Origin: Streptococcus sp. 263_SSPC
GTDB taxonomy: Bacteria; Bacillota; Bacilli; Lactobacillales; Aerococcaceae
Reading direction: 5' to 3'
NCBI RefSeq assembly: GCF_001071995.1
Contig: NZ_JVNU01000010.1
Coordinates: 93-54,595, forward strand
DNA length: 54,503 nucleotides
Shown here in pieces: positions 17,343 through 26,129 of this stretch. The stretch's first letter is position 1. The number at the start of each line of letters is the position of its first letter. The translations under genes and the position numbers were made by a program. Under the pieces are notes generated by a model, which saw only the letters and a list, made by a program, of their open reading frames with translations, did not search any database and had not been told where the DNA came from.

Positions 17343-18212
17343 ATGAAACAATGTCCATTCTGTCATGAGATGATTGACGAACAAGAAACACTCTGCCCTT
17401 ACTGTGGAACAGTGCAAGACGAACTATCACAACCGGTGTCAATTGAACCAAACGAAGGCGTTCAAACAGACCTTTTAGACGAAAATAACGAACCTACTCA
17501 ATCGTTCACAACGAAAGTAGAAACAAGTATTCCAGAAGAAGATAATAATCGTAGCTCACAAGAAAACCGTGTGAAGAATAACCGCCTAGCCTATGCTGGT
17601 GCATGGAATAAATTCAAACGCTTCTTCACATTCTTTGGAGAACGTTTGGCACAACCGACAAATCACTACTCACGTAAGCGTCAATATAGCCGTACTTACG
17701 GATATGCATTGATTATCCTTGCGACTGTGATGTCTGCATTCGTGACAACTCACTTGATTCATTCACTGATTGGTCAATACCAATTATTCGCAGACATTTC
17801 AATCTTACCTAGCTTAACAAGCACACCAAACTATATTTGGATGTTCATTCGCTTCATCCTCTTCTACGCGGTGTTCTACCTTGGATTCCCAAGCGTATCG
17901 TATGGATTGAAACATGTCTTCCAAAAACGTCAACACGTATTTAACTACTGGTTGACACAATACGAAGGAATGAACGTTTTAGCGATTGTGTTACTAGCCG
18001 TTGCGACAGTGATGACATTTATCAGTCCAGTATGGTTATTCGTTGGAATCTTGATCGTATTCTTCGCGCACATCCTACTTTACATCGTGACATTTACGTC
18101 ATCAATGTTTAAGAGCGCCACTGAATCAACGATCGATCCAATTTACTTATCACTCATTGGTTTAGTCGTACAACTGATTATCACAATCAGCTTACTCTTA
18201 ATCTTATTCTAA
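17343..18212 (+). CDS. Zinc-ribbon multi-pass membrane protein
   Basis: The 289-residue protein opens with a zinc ribbon (CPFCHEMIDEQETLCPYCG, two CxxC knuckles). A polar, acidic linker of about 70 residues follows, then about 180 residues with four or five membrane segments (for example YALIILATVMSAFVTTHLI, FIRFILFYAVFYLGFP and VLAIVLLAVATVMTFI). This is the common zinc-ribbon plus membrane-domain architecture of Firmicutes; no catalytic motif is visible and the role is unknown. The ATG follows AGAGGAAG. It is flanked by the small RNA terminator and its own terminator. Confidence 0.85.
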   Translation: MKQCPFCHEMIDEQETLCPYCGTVQDELSQPVSIEPNEGVQTDLLDENNEPTQSFTTKVETSIPEEDNNRSSQENRVKNNRLAYAGAWNKFKRFFTFFGERLAQPTNHYSRKRQYSRTYGYALIILATVMSAFVTTHLIHSLIGQYQLFADISILPSLTSTPNYIWMFIRFILFYAVFYLGFPSVSYGLKHVFQKRQHVFNYWLTQYEGMNVLAIVLLAVATVMTFISPVWLFVGILIVFFAHILLYIVTFTSSMFKSATESTIDPIYLSLIGLVVQLIITISLLLILF

Positions 18213-18225
18213 AATACAAAAAGAA

Positions 18226-18251
18226 AACCCTGACCATCGCTGGTCAGGGTT
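18226..18251 (+). terminator. Terminator
   Basis: AACCCTGACCA and TGGTCAGGGTT pair perfectly around TCGC. A decayed look-alike (AACCCAGATCAGCGATGGCCAGGGTT-like) lies near 19073-19098, downstream of the small membrane protein gene. Confidence 0.85.
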
Positions 18252-18280
18252 ATTTGTTTCTAAAATTTTATTTGAAAGAA

Positions 18281-18892
18281 TTATTCTGTAAATTCTACAG
18301 TTACCTTTGCTTCAGAATCCATTGATGAAAATAATGTTTTATAATAATTAATTGCAGATTCTTTAATTTCACTCTTAAACTTATCTAAATACTCTGCTTG
18401 TTTATCACTAGAAAGTTGGTTAGTGACCAATTTACCAGTATCAACATCTTCTGTAGTTCCACTTAACAACTCTCCATGATTATCATACAAATTGTAAGGA
18501 TTATCTTTTGAAAGTTCAACACCAATTACTTCAAATTTTGGAACGATAACCTTATATTCTTTTTCACCTATTTGTTCAACCTTTACACTACTTTTAATTC
18601 CAAATTTAGCTGTATAATTTAAGATTACTAATGCTGTTTTTCTAGAGAACGGCACATCAAACCCAAAAACTTGGGTTGTTTTTGTTTCAGTAATAATTTC
18701 ATTAACTCCTGCATTCAAAAATACAACTTCATTCACTTTTTCAATACTTTCGATATTAATTGACGTTTTGATTTCTGATTTTTGTTCCTTAGGTAAGAAA
18801 AATAGCACTCCAATAGCCATAATAGCTATTAATACCACATTCAATAGAACACTAAACTTATTAAATTTCTTCTTTATATTTGTACTTCTCAA
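18281..18892 (-). CDS. Membrane-anchored DUF4230-like protein
   Basis: The protein (203 residues from the TTG at 18892) has a basic N-terminus, one membrane helix (about residues 14-34) and a long outward domain with DUF4230-like features: repeated VExIGEKEYKVIVPKFEVIG-type strands and a Lys/Glu-rich helix near the end. The function of that family is unknown. I prefer the TTG, seven to eight bases after GTGGAGG, over the in-frame GTG at 18907, which lies inside that ribosome site. The gene and the following intergenic stretch (18893-19107) are more AT-rich than their neighbours, hinting at acquisition. The family call is tentative. Confidence 0.7.
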   Translation of the reverse strand: MRSTNIKKKFNKFSVLLNVVLIAIMAIGVLFFLPKEQKSEIKTSINIESIEKVNEVVFLNAGVNEIITETKTTQVFGFDVPFSRKTALVILNYTAKFGIKSSVKVEQIGEKEYKVIVPKFEVIGVELSKDNPYNLYDNHGELLSGTTEDVDTGKLVTNQLSSDKQAEYLDKFKSEIKESAINYYKTLFSSMDSEAKVTVEFTE

Positions 18893-19107
18893 TTTGCATA
18901 CCTCCACTATTTTTGCTTTTCTGAAAGAAACTTCTCTTTTAATAGCATATGTAAATTTTACACACTCTAAAAATAACAGTCAACAGAATATATCTTATCG
19001 TCTAAAAATATTATATCCCAAAAAATGTAAAATAAATTTGTTGCATCTGATCTTATTCTAAAAAAAACAGAAAACCCAGATCAGCGATGGCCAGGGTTAT
19101 TTTTTTA

Positions 19108-19422
19108 CTATTTTTTGAATAGCAATCCAATGAGTTGTCCTATGAGACTGACAACTGCATACATCAGAATATAAATGGCCGCAGAGTCATTTAGTAAAAA
19201 GAGATTCGGAATCCATAAGAGACCAATAATAATCGGGAAATACCAATAATATCCAAACTTTACCGAAAACAGCATCGAAACCACAAAGACGATGACTGGA
19301 ATTCCAATCAATAGTAAGAACATTGCACTCCCTGTATCTTGAATCAGAAAAACAGGGATTAAATAATAGAGTAAAGCAACAACAACGTACATCAGTAACT
19401 GTCTATACTTGGATGGCATCAT
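19108..19422 (-). CDS. Small integral membrane protein (104 aa)
   Basis: The protein is almost entirely hydrophobic, with four likely helices (LLMYVVVALLYYLIPVFLI, FLLLIGIPVIVFVVSMLF, YYWYFPIIIGLLWIPNLFLL and AAIYILMYAVVSLIGQLIGL) and a short basic tail. I do not recognise a family and no catalytic residue stands out. A strong GGAGGGG precedes two adjacent ATGs. It stands alone between unrelated genes. Confidence 0.7.
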   Translation of the reverse strand: MMPSKYRQLLMYVVVALLYYLIPVFLIQDTGSAMFLLLIGIPVIVFVVSMLFSVKFGYYWYFPIIIGLLWIPNLFLLNDSAAIYILMYAVVSLIGQLIGLLFKK

Positions 19423-19506
19423 GACCCCTCCTCTATTGATTCTATTTTCCTATCCCCAGTATACCATATTCTATTTAAAATCGAGTGCAATGTTGAGCAT
19501 AAAAAA

Positions 19507-19532
19507 AGCATGAAACAAATTTGTTCCATGCT
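19507..19532 (-). terminator. Terminator of DUF1002 gene
   Basis: AGCATGAAACAA and TTGTTCCATGCT pair (one mismatch), with seven Ts following on the minus strand. Confidence 0.8.
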
Positions 19533-19545
19533 GTTGATTCACACT

Positions 19546-20496
19546 TTAGTTTTGTGAGAAGAGATTTTTGATAGATTCAAAAATCGATTGGAAGAATTGG
19601 GCGATTTTATCGAGCCATCCTTCGTTTTTGGCTTGTTCGACTAAGCTGTTAATCTTTTCGCCGACTGATTTTGACAAGCTATTTAATTGCTCTAATACTT
19701 GCTTGGAATCAATCGCACTTGTGTTTTGGTAGTTTTGCGCAAAAGCGACTAAGGCATTAATTTGATCTTGAGAAATCACATTTTGCAATGAGTTTTTCTT
19801 CAAGGCGTCGTTAATAATGCGTTCGATATCTTCTTTTGTCGCTAATTGTCCTTGCTTTTGTTTGAGTTCTGCAAGTTCTTTTTTGATTTCAATCATCGCT
19901 TTATCGAGTTTTGACGAATCGAATCCTTTTTCGTTGGCATTTTCTTGCGCGATTTTATTCGTGACTTCTAACTCTTGTTGTGCGACTTCGGTACGTTTAG
20001 AGTCTAGTTGCACCCCATTGGCTTCGAAGGCTTTATACACCCCTGTTAAAGCTGATTCACCCGTTACTTTTGAGACAGCTGCCACTTCGATTTCGGCGTC
20101 TGTGACACCGGCCGTAATCGCTGCATTGGCATATTGCTCAGGTGTTACCAGCGTGATGTTTTCAGGGGTCTTAATTTTCACCTTCACCCCAGTCCCCTTG
20201 TCTGTTTTTTGAACCATTACCGACGAAATCATGACAGAGGTATTTCCGTCACCACTTCCAAGATATTTAATTAAATCTTGTCCGGTTGCTGTTTCCGTTA
20301 ATACGGTATTTGGATCTTTAATGCCTAATAATTGAGAAGTTTGCTGAATTTGCGCCTCGCTGAGTCCACCACCATAAACCACGGTTGGTTTTCCCCATTT
20401 TTCATTAACGGTCGTTGTATCAATAGCATATGCATTCTTCATGGATAAACCCATCAATGCAAGGACGACTGCGGTTGCCTTCACCCATTTTTTCAT
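19546..20496 (-). CDS. Exported DUF1002 protein (YpuA-like)
   Basis: The 316-residue protein has a signal peptide (MKKWVKATAVVLALMGLSM, likely cut after AYA). The DUF1002 core then starts with VVYGGGLSEAQIQQTSQLLG and continues with SVMVQKTDKGTGVKVKIKTP and AAITAGVTDAEIEVAAVSKV. The C-terminal third is helical and rich in Lys and Gln (LAELKQKQGQLATKEDIERI), ending in an amphipathic segment (IAQFFQSIFESIKNLFSQN). Family function is unknown. It is probably released outside or loosely envelope-associated. The ATG follows AGGAGG. It is monocistronic. Confidence 0.88.
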   Translation of the reverse strand: MKKWVKATAVVLALMGLSMKNAYAIDTTTVNEKWGKPTVVYGGGLSEAQIQQTSQLLGIKDPNTVLTETATGQDLIKYLGSGDGNTSVMISSVMVQKTDKGTGVKVKIKTPENITLVTPEQYANAAITAGVTDAEIEVAAVSKVTGESALTGVYKAFEANGVQLDSKRTEVAQQELEVTNKIAQENANEKGFDSSKLDKAMIEIKKELAELKQKQGQLATKEDIERIINDALKKNSLQNVISQDQINALVAFAQNYQNTSAIDSKQVLEQLNSLSKSVGEKINSLVEQAKNEGWLDKIAQFFQSIFESIKNLFSQN

Positions 20497-20552
20497 GAAT
20501 GAACCTCCTTTGTTTTCAATCGTAACTCATTCGTTACAAGTCTAGTATACAA

Positions 20553-20594
20553 AAAGAACTTTAAGAAAAAAGTGTTCTTTCCTTAAAGTTCTTT
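20553..20594 (-). terminator. Terminator of the trk operon
   Basis: AAAGAACTTTAAG (20553-20565) pairs with CTTAAAGTTCTTT (20582-20594), with Ts following on the minus strand. A TATACT just beyond (complement of 20542-20547) may start the DUF1002 transcript. Confidence 0.75.
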
Positions 20595-20615
20595 ATCTAT
20601 TTGTTTAAGAATTGG

Positions 20616-22079
20616 TTAACGTCTACGCGCAAATGCCTTCATGGTTGTTGGTGAGAAAAGCATGATGATTGGATAAATTTCCAAACGTCCGGCAATCATC
20701 CCAATCGCAAGCATAAATGTATTGAAATCTGAATACATTGAGAAGTTGCTTGTAGGCCCTACTTGACCAAGCCCTGGCCCAATGTTGTTAAAGGTTGCGG
20801 CCACACTGGAGAAGGCTGTTGTAAAATCTCCCGCTTCAAAGGAAACGCAGAGTAATAAGCATAGAAAGACCAACACATACACGATTAAGTAGTTGGCGAT
20901 ACTCTTCTCCATCTTATTATCGATTGGTTTTCCATTCATCGTTGGTACAAACACACGACGAGGTTGGCCCATACGTTTTAATTCGGCAATGGCACTCTTG
21001 AAGTACACGATAACACGAGAGACTTTAATCCCCCCGGCTGTTGACCCTGCACATCCTCCGATAAACATTAGTAGTAACAGGAGCACATGTGGGAACAAGC
21101 CCCAGAGTCCAAAGTCGACGGTTGAGTATCCGGTTGTTGTAATAATCGACGATACCGTGAAGAACACGCTACGAATTGGAACGCCTAAAGCAGATTGTGT
21201 AATCGACAATACGATGAAAATAATCATTGTAAAGCTGAGGACGATTCCGACATACGTACGCATTTCTTCGTCTTTAATCACGTCTTTCACAGCACCTAGA
21301 AGAACGAAATAATACAAGTTAAAGTTGATTCCAAAGAGCATCATCCCTACCCCGATAATCCATTCAACGGCATCTGGATTGGCATAAATACTAAATCCGG
21401 CATTGTTAATCCCGAAACCACCTGTTCCTGCTGTACCAAACGATAGTAGCAAGGCGTCAAATAGTGGCACTTGGAAGACAACTAAAATAATCGTCAATAC
21501 GGCTGTCATCGCTAAATAAATCATATATAAGATTTGCGCCGTATGCGCTAATTTCGATACGAGCTTCCCAAACACAGGGCCTGGAACTTCCGCACGCATC
21601 AGCTGCACGGATTCAGAACCATGGCTTGGTAGAATCGCAAGTGCAAATACTAGTACCCCCATCCCACCGACTAAGTGAGTGAAGCTTCTCCAAAATAATG
21701 AAGAATGTGCGAGTACTGAAAGGTCTGGAATAATACTTGAACCAGTGGTCGTTAGTCCACTCGCCGTTTCAAAAAATGCATCCACCACATTTGGAATTTC
21801 TCCTGTGAAAACAAATGGAAGTCCACCAAAGAACGAGAGTAAAATCCAGCTTAAGGCTACGGTTACGACCCCGTCACGCGCCATGATTTTTAGTGGCTCT
21901 GGCTTTTTAAAGCTTAAGAGAAGCCCAATTACCAGTAGTAACAGAATTGTTCCGGCATAAGCCAGTTTTTGAGTCAATGACTCTTGATAGATAAAGCTAA
22001 TAATCAGTGGTAAGGCTAAGAGCGCTGCTTCAACTTGAAGCATTTTTCCCACGAAATAGCGAACTGTTTTGATATTCAT
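20616..22079 (-). CDS. trkH: TrkH-type potassium transporter
   Basis: The 487-residue membrane protein has the TrkH fold, with pore-loop segments ETASGLTTTGSSIIPD, FGTAGTGGFGINNAG, VSSIITTTGYSTVDFG and ATFNNIGPGLGQVG, plus GGMGVLVFALAILPS after the first loop. It works with the TrkA-like protein encoded 10 bp upstream. The window thus encodes two K+ systems. The TrkH-type sequence and the partner's double RCK distinguish this one from KtrAB. The start follows AGAGGTGTCTGA. Confidence 0.93.
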   Translation of the reverse strand: MNIKTVRYFVGKMLQVEAALLALPLIISFIYQESLTQKLAYAGTILLLLVIGLLLSFKKPEPLKIMARDGVVTVALSWILLSFFGGLPFVFTGEIPNVVDAFFETASGLTTTGSSIIPDLSVLAHSSLFWRSFTHLVGGMGVLVFALAILPSHGSESVQLMRAEVPGPVFGKLVSKLAHTAQILYMIYLAMTAVLTIILVVFQVPLFDALLLSFGTAGTGGFGINNAGFSIYANPDAVEWIIGVGMMLFGINFNLYYFVLLGAVKDVIKDEEMRTYVGIVLSFTMIIFIVLSITQSALGVPIRSVFFTVSSIITTTGYSTVDFGLWGLFPHVLLLLLMFIGGCAGSTAGGIKVSRVIVYFKSAIAELKRMGQPRRVFVPTMNGKPIDNKMEKSIANYLIVYVLVFLCLLLCVSFEAGDFTTAFSSVAATFNNIGPGLGQVGPTSNFSMYSDFNTFMLAIGMIAGRLEIYPIIMLFSPTTMKAFARRR

Positions 22080-22089
22080 TCAGACACCT

Positions 22090-23442
22090 CTATTCCAAAA
22101 TGTCGTTAATGTCATCAAAGTCTTTTTCCGTTGTAACGACGATTACCTTATCAAATGGTTCAATCGTATCACTACCGGCTGGATAAATGAGTTTTTCTCC
22201 ACGAACGATAAACGCAATCAAGAGGTTTGATTTTGTCTTTAGTTCTGATAAAGGAATGCCACAAATCGCACTATTCTTTTGAACACGGAATTGCAACGCT
22301 TCAACTTGATTATCCGCTAAACGGTATAACGCTTCGACATTTGATCCTTGAGTATTCGAACGTGAACGCACGAATTGGATAATTTCATTGGCAACGATTC
22401 GTTTTGGCGTCACCACTGATTGATTATCGAAGCCTTTAAACACTTTAAGAAGTGCTGGACGGCTCATCTTCGTAATAATCTTTGGTACGCCTTGTTGTTT
22501 CGCATATGCTGAAAGAATTAAGTTTTCTTCGTCAATCCCTGTCATCGATACAAACACATCATATTCTGTAATACGTTGTTCTTCTAATACATCGTGGTCT
22601 GTTCCATCGGCATGAATGATGGTTGAATGTGGGAACGCATAGCTTAAAGTTTCACAGCGTTCTTCATTGACTTCGATGACTTTGGTGTTGATTTTTGTTT
22701 GTTTCAACATATTGAGTAAGTAATAAGTAATACGTCCACCACCGACAATCGTAGCAGAAGACACACTCTTCGTTTCTTGACCTGTTAATTTTAAGAAATT
22801 GCGAAGGTCTGGATACGCCCCTGTAATAAATACATGGTCTCCTTCTTCAAGTGTTGAATCTCCATCTGGAATGAAGCTTTGTTCATTACGGTGAATCACA
22901 CAGATTAAGATAGATTCAAAACGATTACGCACTTCTTTAAGGCTTAGACCTGCAAGTGCTGACCCCTCATTAATCTCTAATTCAAGTAAGCTGACACGAT
23001 TCCCAACGAAATTTTCTACACTTAATGCAGAAGGATAATTAAAGTTATTGGCGATATCACGAGCCGTAGAAAGCTCTGGGTTAATCAGCAATGAAATCCC
23101 TAGACTTTCACGAACGAGTTGTAGTTGTTGTGAATACTCAGGATTACGTACACGCGCAACTGTGTATTCCGCCCCAATTTTCTTCGCTAAAATAGACGCA
23201 ATAATATTAATTTCGTCCATTTCTGTTACAGAAATAAAGATGTCACAGTTTTCTACCCCTGCTTCTACAAGAATGTCGTAGCTGGCACCATTTCCGCAAA
23301 TCCCCATAATATCGAATTTATTTAATAGTCGATCGATTAAATCTTGGTTTTTATCAATCAATACAATGTCATTTTCTTCCGTTGAGAGCTCCTGGCAAAT
23401 CACTTCGCCGACTTTCCCCCCGCCGACAACAACAATCTTCAT
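22090..23442 (-). CDS. trkA: TrkA potassium uptake regulator (double RCK)
   Basis: The 450-residue protein has two tandem RCK_N/RCK_C units. The first begins MKIVVVGGGKVGEVICQEL with ENDIVLIDKN; the second begins near 225 (SATIVGGGRITYYLLNML, then TKVIEVNEERCE). Each binds NAD(H) or nucleotides and gates TrkH. I use the ATG at 23442, which has GGAGGAAAC upstream, rather than the longer open frame from 23508. It is transcribed first, then trkH. Confidence 0.94.
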   Translation of the reverse strand: MKIVVVGGGKVGEVICQELSTEENDIVLIDKNQDLIDRLLNKFDIMGICGNGASYDILVEAGVENCDIFISVTEMDEINIIASILAKKIGAEYTVARVRNPEYSQQLQLVRESLGISLLINPELSTARDIANNFNYPSALSVENFVGNRVSLLELEINEGSALAGLSLKEVRNRFESILICVIHRNEQSFIPDGDSTLEEGDHVFITGAYPDLRNFLKLTGQETKSVSSATIVGGGRITYYLLNMLKQTKINTKVIEVNEERCETLSYAFPHSTIIHADGTDHDVLEEQRITEYDVFVSMTGIDEENLILSAYAKQQGVPKIITKMSRPALLKVFKGFDNQSVVTPKRIVANEIIQFVRSRSNTQGSNVEALYRLADNQVEALQFRVQKNSAICGIPLSELKTKSNLLIAFIVRGEKLIYPAGSDTIEPFDKVIVVTTEKDFDDINDILE

Positions 23443-23564
23443 TTTGTTTCCTCCAGATTGAAAAATCTTATACCTTCCTATTTTACCTGTCTGGTGCGAA
23501 AAGGTCAAAGTTTATCTTGTTTTCTAAAGGGGCAAAGCGTGATACACTAGAGTCGGAGGTCCTT

Positions 23565-23999
23565 ATGAACGAACACGAATTACAAAACTTAACCGAGGAG
23601 ATTTCGCGTACGTCTTTTCACCGAGAATTCACGCATAAAATCACCTATAACAAACGCCTACGTTCGAGCGGAGGTCGCTACCTATTGAAGACAGGAAATA
23701 TCGAGATTAATCCCCTTGTAGAACAGAATCTGGGGCTTGAAGCTTTGATTGGCGTCATTAAACATGAACTCTGCCATTATCACTTGCATCAAACTGGTGG
23801 CGGCTATCGTCACAGAGATGCTGACTTTAAGCGCCTCCTTCATCAAGTAGGCGGAAGTCGCTTTGTCGAACGCATGAAGGAACCGAATTTCATTTATGAA
23901 TGTACAGCGTGCCATCATCGCTACCCTAGAATGCGCAAGATGAACACGAATCGCTATGTATGTGGAAAATGTCGTGGAAAATTAATCCTTTTAGATTGA
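23565..23999 (+). CDS. SprT-like zinc metalloprotease-fold protein
   Basis: The 144-residue protein is a small SprT domain. It has the zinc-binding HELCHYHLH motif near residue 69 and a C-terminal zinc ribbon with two CxxC pairs (ECTACHH and VCGKCRG). Bacterial SprT-like proteins of this length (YdcK group) are thought to act on DNA-bound or nucleic-acid-linked substrates by analogy with eukaryotic Spartan, but this has not been shown here. The ATG at 23565 follows CGGAGGT; the longer in-frame extension to 23382 overlaps trkA and lacks a ribosome site. The stop codon lies within the tRNA promoter. Confidence 0.88.
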   Translation: MNEHELQNLTEEISRTSFHREFTHKITYNKRLRSSGGRYLLKTGNIEINPLVEQNLGLEALIGVIKHELCHYHLHQTGGGYRHRDADFKRLLHQVGGSRFVERMKEPNFIYECTACHHRYPRMRKMNTNRYVCGKCRGKLILLD

Positions 24000-24024
24000 A
24001 ATTCCAGCAAACATTTGATAAAAT
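23996..24024 (+). promoter_or_regulatory. Promoter of tRNA-Leu
   Basis: TTGAAA (23996-24001) and TAAAAT (24019-24024) are 17 bp apart. The first overlaps the sprT-like stop codon. Confidence 0.7.
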
Positions 24025-24035
24025 GAAATAGTTCT

Positions 24036-24118
24036 GCGGTCGTGGCGGAATGGCAGACGCGCTGTCTTGAGGGGGCAGTGGGTGTATACCTGTGCGGGTT
24101 CAAGTCCCGCCGGCCGCA
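24036..24118 (+). tRNA. tRNA-Leu (anticodon GAG)
   Basis: A class II tRNA of 83 nt. The acceptor GCGGTCG pairs with CGGCCGC (one G-U) and the discriminator is A. The anticodon stem CTGTC/GGCAG holds the loop TTGAGGG, giving GAG. The T arm is GCGGGTTCAAGTCCCGC and the variable arm is long. CCA is not encoded. It reads CUC/CUU codons. Confidence 0.95.
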
Positions 24119-24129
24119 TAAACAAAACG

Positions 24130-24163
24130 AAATACGCTAGATGGATATCCATCTAGCGTATTT
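24130..24163 (+). terminator. Terminator of tRNA-Leu
   Basis: AAATACGCTAGATGG and CCATCTAGCGTATTT are a perfect 15-bp stem around ATAT, followed by further Ts. Confidence 0.9.
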
Positions 24164-24229
24164 TTCTGCTTGTAAATTAAAATGAGTTTGTGGTGAGTGC
24201 TTTTGCTCACATCCTGTGTAGTTGAACTC

Positions 24230-24331
24230 GGGCTCACAGGACTGACGTCCACTTCCTGATATGTCCGCACGACTTTTTTCAAAGTCCCTTGCGTCATATC
24301 AGTCCAGTGATTCAGTCCTGAGCGTTCGCCC
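24230..24331. repeat. 102-bp imperfect palindrome downstream of gor
   Basis: The left arm GGGCTCACAGGACTGA... is mirrored by ...TCAGTCCTGAGCGTTCGCCC. The inner arms CTGATATG/CATATCAG continue to a central GACTTT-TTTC-AAAGTC hairpin. A small GTGAG/CTCAC hairpin lies beside it (24193-24210). It may end the gor transcript, but it is larger than a normal terminator and lacks a clear T run. Confidence 0.7.
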
Positions 24332-24344
24332 TCGTATCCTGATG

Positions 24345-25694
24345 TTACCTCATCGTCACAAATTCCTCACTACCAGTTGGATGAATCGCGACGGTTGCGT
24401 CGAAGTCGGCTTTAGTTGCGCCCATTTTAATGGCTACGGCAAAGCCTTGAATCATTTCGTCAACTCCATATCCAATTCCGTGGAGGCCGACTACCTTTTC
24501 GTCTGCTCCTGCTGTGATGAGTTTAAAGAGCGCTTGTTGGCGATGGCTTGTCACGGCTGAATACATTCCAGCAAACGTTGATAAGTATGCCTTCACGTTT
24601 TCTTTGCCATACTCTTTCACGGCTTGTTCTTCTGTAAGCCCCACTGTTCCAATGGCTGGGTGTGAGAACACGACTGTTGGAATCGTTGTGTAGTCCATTT
24701 TCGCGTTTGTTTGTCCGTTAAATAAACGTTCTGCTAGTGTGCGTCCTGCTTTAATCGCTACTGGCGTTAATTCTTTTTCACCAGAAACGTCTCCCAGTGC
24801 GTACACACCTTGGGCTGTAGTTTCTTGGAATTCATTCACTTTGATAAATCCACGCTCTGTTAATTCCACGCCTGCTGCTTCAAGGTTTAATCCTTCTGTA
24901 TGAGGAGTTCGTCCTGTTGCCCAAATCACTTTTTCAGCAGCAAAAGTTGTTCCATCTTCGAAATGAATTTCCACAGTCCCATCTTCAAGTTGAACCAATT
25001 TTTGTGGCACTTTGTTTGTGTGCAATGTTGGTCCTGATTTTTCCATTTCCGCAACGAGTACTTCAATAATCGAATGGTCGAAGTTACGTAAAGGACGATC
25101 GCGGCGAACGAAAAGGTCTGTCTTCACGCCTAGTGCATGTAAGACACCCGCAAGTTCTACGGCAATATATCCAGCGCCTAAAATGGCTACTGATTGAGGC
25201 AACACGTCCCATGCAAATACATCGTCAGAAGTGCCACCAAGTTCTTTTCCTTCCACGTTTGGAATGACAGGTTTAGCCCCTGTCGCAATGACGATATGGT
25301 TAGCGCGATACTCTTCCCCATTCACTTCAATCGTGTGGGCATCGACAAAGCGCGCGTATCCTTTAATCACCGTTACATTGTTGCGTTCAAAAGTCCGGTT
25401 GTAAGAAGCGCGCGAACGGTCAATATATGCTTCACGGTTTTTCTTTAATGTCGCAAAATCAAACGTTACGTTTTCTGCGGTAAAACCATAATCCGGTCCA
25501 TATGCGTGAATCGCTTCTGCAATTTGTGCTCCATACCACATAATTTTCTTAGGAACACAGCCGATATTCACACAAGTTCCTCCAAGTAAGTTTCCTTCTA
25601 CTACGGCAACACGGGCACCATGCATGGCTGCACGGTTTGCTGTGGCAATACCGCCACTACCACCACCGATAGAAATTAAATCAAATGTTTTCAT
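24345..25694 (-). CDS. gor: Glutathione-disulfide reductase
   Basis: The 449-residue protein is a pyridine nucleotide-disulfide oxidoreductase. The FAD site [17 protein letters not shown] is followed by the redox pair in [16 protein letters not shown]. An NADPH Rossmann segment ([20 protein letters not shown], then [11 protein letters not shown] with basic residues) comes next, and the C-terminal [12 protein letters not shown] supplies the catalytic His-Glu. [10 protein letters not shown] is the glutathione reductase rather than lipoamide dehydrogenase form. It keeps thiols reduced against oxidative stress, a useful partner for SpxH and glyoxalase nearby. It is monocistronic. Confidence 0.94.
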   Translation of the reverse strand: MKTFDLISIGGGSGGIATANRAAMHGARVAVVEGNLLGGTCVNIGCVPKKIMWYGAQIAEAIHAYGPDYGFTAENVTFDFATLKKNREAYIDRSRASYNRTFERNNVTVIKGYARFVDAHTIEVNGEEYRANHIVIATGAKPVIPNVEGKELGGTSDDVFAWDVLPQSVAILGAGYIAVELAGVLHALGVKTDLFVRRDRPLRNFDHSIIEVLVAEMEKSGPTLHTNKVPQKLVQLEDGTVEIHFEDGTTFAAEKVIWATGRTPHTEGLNLEAAGVELTERGFIKVNEFQETTAQGVYALGDVSGEKELTPVAIKAGRTLAERLFNGQTNAKMDYTTIPTVVFSHPAIGTVGLTEEQAVKEYGKENVKAYLSTFAGMYSAVTSHRQQALFKLITAGADEKVVGLHGIGYGVDEMIQGFAVAIKMGATKADFDATVAIHPTGSEEFVTMR

Positions 25695-25787
25695 TGCTCA
25701 TCCTCCATTTTTTGGTCACACTCATTCTATCAGATCGCTTTTGCTTTTGTCTTAAACCCTGCTCATGAAATTAGTTTAGGCACAGAA

Positions 25788-26129
25788 AAAATGATTACTG
25801 CAAAGCCTTGCGGCTTTCTTTTATAATCGCTGTTACGGGGCACCGGTGTAAGCCATGGTCTTACACCTTCGAAGCTTCAAACGGGAGTAAGACCAAAGTC
25901 AAAACAGGACTCACAATGTGAGTCCTGTTTGCTTTGTAGTCTTACCCCCGCAAGGCTGATTAGAATTAAGCGAATCACAAGTGATGAAGCTTGATTCAAT
26001 CAGCTACTGCGTCTAACTTTATAAACTGTTTTAACTACGGAACAAGTTCCTACTCCGCGTAATTCTTCTTCGCTGCAAATTCCCGTTACTGCGATTATAA
26101 AAAGCCGCCAGCTCCTTCGTAATCATTTT
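25788..26129. repeat. 342-bp nested palindromic element (copy 1)
   Basis: Outer arms of about 50 bp are imperfect inverted repeats, both reading AAAATGATTAC... then GCGGCTTT...TTATAATCGC..T.ACGGG. Inside are GGTGTAAG-CCATGGT-CTTACACC (25845-25867), a long hairpin (25883-25948: GTAAGAC/GTCTTAC, then AAACAGGACTCAC/GTGAGTCCTGTTT), and a GCTGATT...AATCAGC hairpin (25956-26003). GTAGTCTTACCCCCGCAAGG (25936-25955) occurs exactly, in reverse complement, in the element at 44647. No transposase frame is present. It looks like a non-autonomous repeat. Confidence 0.8.

Noticed and set aside
24100-24297. 65-codon minus-strand frame overlapping the tRNA
   Set aside because: It covers the tRNA 3' end, its terminator and a palindrome, so it is not a gene.
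25788-26129. CRISPR array or attachment site
   Set aside because: The repeats are inverted and nested rather than regularly spaced direct repeats, and no cas or integrase gene is nearby.
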